Shown piece by piece: positions 59,224-64,000 of a stretch of DNA of 64,000 nt. Positions within the stretch are counted from its first letter, which is position 1. Each line of letters opens with the position of its first letter. Origin of the DNA: Amphirosellinia nigrospora (lineage: Eukaryota > Ascomycota > Sordariomycetes > Xylariales > Xylariaceae); the NCBI GenBank assembly GCA_004123355.1, contig SCHM01000002.1:558001-622000 (forward strand). The letters are read 5' to 3'. The notes under the pieces are model-generated. The model did not search any database. It saw only the letters and a list, made by a program, of their open reading frames with translations, and was not told the origin of the DNA. Made by a program: the position numbers and the translations under genes.

Positions 59224-62200
59224 AAAGGATGTTTGCGCAACTGGACAAACCCACATCTAGGCCTAGCTCGGCGCTAGAATCATTGTTTCATGGTAGCATG
59301 GACCGTTGGGAGTTTTTACGAATTGATTTGGACAAACCCTCGTGGCTTGGGTATACATGGTCACGTCACTCTTCACCATCATTGCATTGGGTTTGGCCAA
59401 CACGGCTCGGCGTCTCTACGCCAGGTTTATACAAAAGTGGCGGCATGATATTTAACCTCTTATAAAAGCTTTACATGGCTCGGGTTGAGTCGTGGACGAC
59501 GTTGTGAGCCGACCATCGCGGAATGCAGTTGTGCTCAAGGACGGAATCGCTTCATGTTTAAACAATAAGACTACAGGTAAATTCGCAACTCCTTCTAATT
59601 GTATATATGACTGCTGGCGACCCGACAGACACTAATCAGTTCCAGATTCGCAGATTCCAAACGGGACAAACCACCACCAAAGAACTAGGCATCTTATCAC
59701 ACCCCAGAGATAATATATCTTGAGCATCGGATCTCTGCTTGCCGATATGCCAAGACATCCTATTCTGGGTTTTATTCCCAAACCATAACCATACCCACGG
59801 TCATGGGAACGGCGCAGCACACCCGGGGTAAGAATCCGTCCGGGCGCCACAACATCTTATTTGCCCTAGGTGCGCGACCGAGGGCGACCATGGCCAAGAA
59901 GTCCATGTCAAGGCTGCCGAGGGAAGTTGTGAAACCACCCGTACCCCGCCTTCAGAAGTAGTCCAAATCTAGGACTATCTCATCTCGACAACCAAGTTTT
60001 GGCTCCCATAGATAAGTCAAGAAGCTGGGGTACAGGAATGCGCCATGTACAGGCCCACCACAGGCCCACCAGCCTGCCTACTAGGTACCGACCTACCTAC
60101 CTAAGTAGGTAGGCCTGATCTAGCAGCCAAGAACTGCTTTCTGCAGATTCAACCAAAGTACCAGCCAGACACCAGATCCGAGGGTACGACCGATGACGCG
60201 GCAAACATCTGTGACCGGAACAGCGGGCAAGAGTTGGCGTTCCCTGTGGCGTCGCTGTCGGCTCGGGCGATTATGCTGTTGCACACAACGGTCCCGACAT
60301 CGACCAGTACCCGGTCTGTGTAAGCCGGCCCGTTCCCCTCACTCGTCCTCTAGGCCAAAGAGCCGAAGACGCAAAAGAGGGAGAAGGGCAGGAATGAAGG
60401 TTTTAGAGCCGCAGGTAAGCTAGCACTAGGGCGGCGCGCCGCCCGTCACGAGCACCGAGTATCCCATCCTCAGCGGCGGGTTTATCCAGAGGCATTGCGG
60501 GGGTTGCAGGGAGAGGGTCGCATCGTCGAGTCGCGAGCATGCGAGGGGGGGTCGACAGGAAGAGTCGAGAGTAGGAGGTGTAGGAGGAGCAGGGTCGCAA
60601 CCCAGTCCGGAGGCGAGCCGAGAGCAGCCAGGTAGGGTGGTGCCCCGTGGAGTGTGGTAGTGTCCGTGGCGTCGGAATGGGGGGACGATGAGACTCTGGG
60701 ACGCTGGGCCAGGGAGCCAGAGAGTGCGCCTATTTCTCCGCACTTGTGCCTCACTCATGCATGCAGCAGCGCAACGCGGGCAAATCCCAACTGTTACCTC
60801 TTTATCTCCTCCTTTTTCCTTTTTCTCTCCGAGCCTACCGGGCTGAGCGTGATCCCCGAACCGTACTGCCGTGTGACCCCAGAACTAGCAAATGTCTTAT
60901 AGGTATCCTTTCCTTATACTCACTCGTGTGTGCCTGCAGTTGGGAGGTGGCAGATGATTTCTTGACAAACCATAGCCGCTGTCGGAGGCTTGTTCACATC
61001 CCTCACTTACTCACTTGCTTCGTTCTCTCCTCGAAAGAGGAAGGGAACGACGCCATTAGGACGCTTCATCATTGGGCCTCGTCCGAATATACACTCCGAG
61101 GAGCACACGTATATGCGTACCTCGTTCAATTACACCGTCGGCTGCGTGCCTTGGATCGATATTTGTAAATCTGGACCGTCTGATACCCATGAAAAAGCAA
61201 ATGCTAAGAACGAGTGTTTGTATCCCAGGCCCTCTTGCTAATTGGCCAGGAGAGCTAGTGATGGTACATAACGAGAGGCTAGCCAGCTGTCCCCCCGTAA
61301 ATAAGGCGATATATGTCCAATGTTGATGACGTGATGGCTGAGGGATGGTAAACTACACGAGCAGATGCATATAGGGTAAGCGATCTCTACTCAAGGCCAA
61401 AGCCAACAAGCAAGCCTCGTTACACCGTGTCCTCAGACTAGCCTCGATGGTTTGCCGAAGGTTGCCTCCCTACCAGCTAACTAACGCAATGACCTACTTA
61501 AGTCCGCACCGTAAGTATATCGCCATAATCACGATTGAGCGGGTCGCGGCACGGGACGACCAGCGCGACGATTACCCAAGATGGGTAGGTCCCCTAAGCC
61601 AAGCTTTCTCTCACCAAATGAAATCCGATGCACATGCCGCCCACTTTCCGCACATACCAACTTGCAGAACTTTGTTGCAAGCGGTGCTACCTTTGTGTTC
61701 CATGGTTTTTTTTTTGTTTGTGAGCTTCTGGAAATCAGGAGTGGTCGGTCCCGAATACCAGACGCACCAGCTAAGCTGTGCAGAAGGCGCTGGGTAGGCT
61801 GAAGAGAGATTCAATCTGGTTAGTTCGCTAAGATACCCTGCGTCCTTTGTAAGCCGTCGCTTCAAGACTATTGCCCCAATCATACCGATATGTTGGGTCG
61901 GTTGAGAGGTAGGCAAGTGGTTCAGCGTAAGCTACCGCATTAGGAAATAGAAGCGAAGCGTTCGCGATTATACATATTATAGAAACTACCTCGGACGAAT
62001 ACAAAGTGCGAATAGATTGGCTACCTATTTCAGTTTTCGATTAGCTTGCATATCCGCTCATGGTGTGATTTTAGTCATGCCCGTCGCAGCATCTAACTTC
62101 GATTGTCTGTTCGTCTTTTCGTCTTGCATTACGACTGTGACCTAGTTGACGCGGCTCCGTCCAACTGAGAAACCGTCCACCAATCGGCATTTTAGTTTTA

Positions 62201-64000
62201 TCAAGCAATCTATTGTTATCCAGTACACTGTATACCCAAATATAGTTACATGACGTGATAGGAATGCCCGGGTTCATCAATTAGGAATTCACAGTAGCAA
62301 TAGAACGGGATTTTAAGGGTCTGATATATGAAATTCAAAACAGACGATCACCCCTCCAACCGTGGCTATGACTAAGAAGCACACATATCGCTCGATCTCT
62401 TGGTCATCATTCGGAACTTTCTAAGAGATGTAACCATCTTGAGTTACATTACTAGAGATCGCCGGGTAACATCCCACAGCCCACTGGTGAGCAAGACCAA
62501 GTCTAGACCCGAGGCTCCGTTCGATCGCATCGACCCTGAATCGCTCCGCTTAAAATCGGAATAGTAATGCACAGTGATTTGGAAGGGGAATAGAAGGCTT
62601 ACTGATCTCTGAGTTTCTATGTCAGTCGCATGGAAAAGTGGTCTTATGTAGTACTTGCTGCCCTATCATGCCATCTCCAGCGATTTGACTTTTTTTGTAT
62701 CTGTGCGAGGGAATCCCTGTTCTGGACATGCTGCAACTAAACCTTTAGGTATCTGCTTACCTTGTCCAAAGTATGACACTTCATATAATAATACTGCTAC
62801 GACATGAGTAATTAACTAGACTAAAGTGGCCGTAATATTTAGAAACGCCACTACATTTTTCGTCATGAGGCAAGTAGCCCTTATTTTCGATCCTTATATT
62901 ATTACAATCACATGTTCTATCACATGTTCTATCACAATGGCCTATCATCTAACACATAGCTAGAAAGGGTTGGAATTGAGATGCTAGGGAGGGCTATATT
63001 AGAAGACGATGGCAAAGCTAGCAATAGCACTTGCATCTACTAAGTACGCCATTCATGTAAGTAGATGAGCAGGCAAATTCAAGTCTTCTAGCAATAGGTT
63101 AAGATGAAACGGCGAACTTGCTCCCCCATAAGTTGCTGATACTTATAGTAGCCCTCTGTTCAAGTTGTGAAGCAGCATAGATACAATCACCAATGCAAAT
63201 GTTTAAGAACAATACGACATGTCAATTTAGCTTTTCTTCTTGCTTGTGTCTATATCCGACATTTATAGTTTACGTTTGTTTCCACAAGACATAGCTTCTA
63301 AAACAAAAATGCAATACTAATTAAAACGCAAAACAGCCCGCCCTAAAGGGAAGAAAAAAATCGAAGATACCAGTACTTGGATTAGGTACCTAGATAGGGT
63401 ATCAAGAAAGCCATGGTCTTCTCAAAGTAAAGGAGGCCATATAAGCCGCTCGGGGCGGCTTTCTATTTTCAGGAGGTTTTACTTCGAGACATCTGAGAGT
63501 AGTGCAGCTATAACTACGGCGAAGAAATTGACGAAATCCTCGCAGTCTTGGGGAAAACGCACTGCATTATATCTCTTCAACAAAAAGGATGAGTGGCTAT
63601 TCTGGGGCCCGAATAGCACTGTCGTTTAAGGAAGACACTTTGGACTTTGTATCGAGTTTATATTCGTCGGCTGGTTGTTCTTGACGGAGCGCCTCTTTTT
63701 CTTCGACTGGGGCGCCTCCTACTTCGACTCACATACCTACTACCACAGTGCGTGTCAACGTACTCCGGCGCGACTTAGCTGTTTTTTTTTCTTAATCAAT
63801 CATAATTGTACTTCTCTCGTACGGTCCTGGCCTAGGATAACCGAGACTGATGTCCATACCATGTCAAGATTGCAGACGGGGCCAAGACTCCTTTCGCGAT
63901 TATATCTATGGTATTATCGTTTCTCTTCATTCAGTGGCTAATAAGATTCACAGTCCAATGTGACATGATAGCTAACACCCAACAAAGCGTTGCTGGTAGA
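59224..64000. other. Gene-free 4.8 kb at the right end
   Basis: No gene that I can support on either strand. Features seen: an imperfect palindrome of CCTACCTA/TAGGTAGG at about 60092-60113; GC-rich sequence at 60180-60760; a CT-rich tract at 60778-60835 that looks like a 5' leader without a following reading frame; a T10 run near 61706; a short direct repeat (ATCACATGTTCT twice) at about 62907-62932; and a perfect palindrome TAGGTACCTA at 63383-63392. A gene running off the right edge is possible. Confidence 0.5.

Noticed and set aside
1-64000. Retroelements, DNA transposons, viral-type genes and CRISPR arrays
   Set aside because: I saw no reverse transcriptase, integrase, transposase or capsid motif, no long terminal repeats, and no regular repeat-spacer array.

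Overview
The window is nuclear DNA from a filamentous ascomycete (Pezizomycotina, most likely Sordariomycetes). The signs are genes with many short introns (43-145 bp, GTAAGT-like donors, CTAAC branch sites), a two-gene ATP-citrate lyase with acl1 and acl2 side by side, a fungal cobalamin-independent methionine synthase, fungal-type kinetochore proteins, and several small Ser/Thr-rich GPI-type surface proteins. Family names rest on recognising protein motifs by eye; no database search was run.

Layout. 0.1-12.4 kb: a GT31-like glycosyltransferase, a Ser/Thr-rich single-pass surface protein, a Cys-rich GPI-type protein, a small hypothetical secreted-type protein and a long disordered protein. 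15.1-17.6 kb: methionine synthase with a 5'UTR intron. 20.8-24.1 kb: a Ser/Thr/Gly-rich wall-type protein and an unrecognised Cys-rich protein. 24.7-36.3 kb is the housekeeping core: CENP-Q (Fta7/Okp1), a thioredoxin-like membrane protein, Nkp2, the chromodomain/MRG protein Eaf3, mitochondrial ribosomal protein uL30m and ATP-citrate lyase subunit 1. Subunit 2 follows at 39.4-41.4 kb, divergent from subunit 1. 41.8-59.2 kb looks accessory: a beta-lactamase-like serine hydrolase, a secreted tyrosinase, a Ure2-like glutathione transferase, a broken cytochrome P450, an amino-acid/choline-type permease and a C2H2 regulator, separated by long AT-rich gaps. 59.2-64 kb holds no gene I can support.

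How the genes relate. acl1 and acl2 encode the two subunits of one enzyme, which makes cytosolic acetyl-CoA. CENP-Q and Nkp2 both belong to the inner kinetochore (CCAN) and lie within 4.3 kb of each other. The accessory block could be the remains of a secondary-metabolism or detoxification cluster, but no backbone synthase is present.

Two cautions. First, many deeply conserved genes (metE, acl1, acl2, eaf3, CENP-Q) carry one- or two-base reading-frame breaks, mostly in short runs of one base. metE alone has six. This pattern fits systematic under-calling of homopolymers in the sequence better than gene death, and it should colour any pseudogene call here. Second, the most unusual structure is a 1.5 kb intron in eaf3, exactly between its chromodomain and MRG parts. 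It contains its own coding-like stretch that runs open into the MRG exon.
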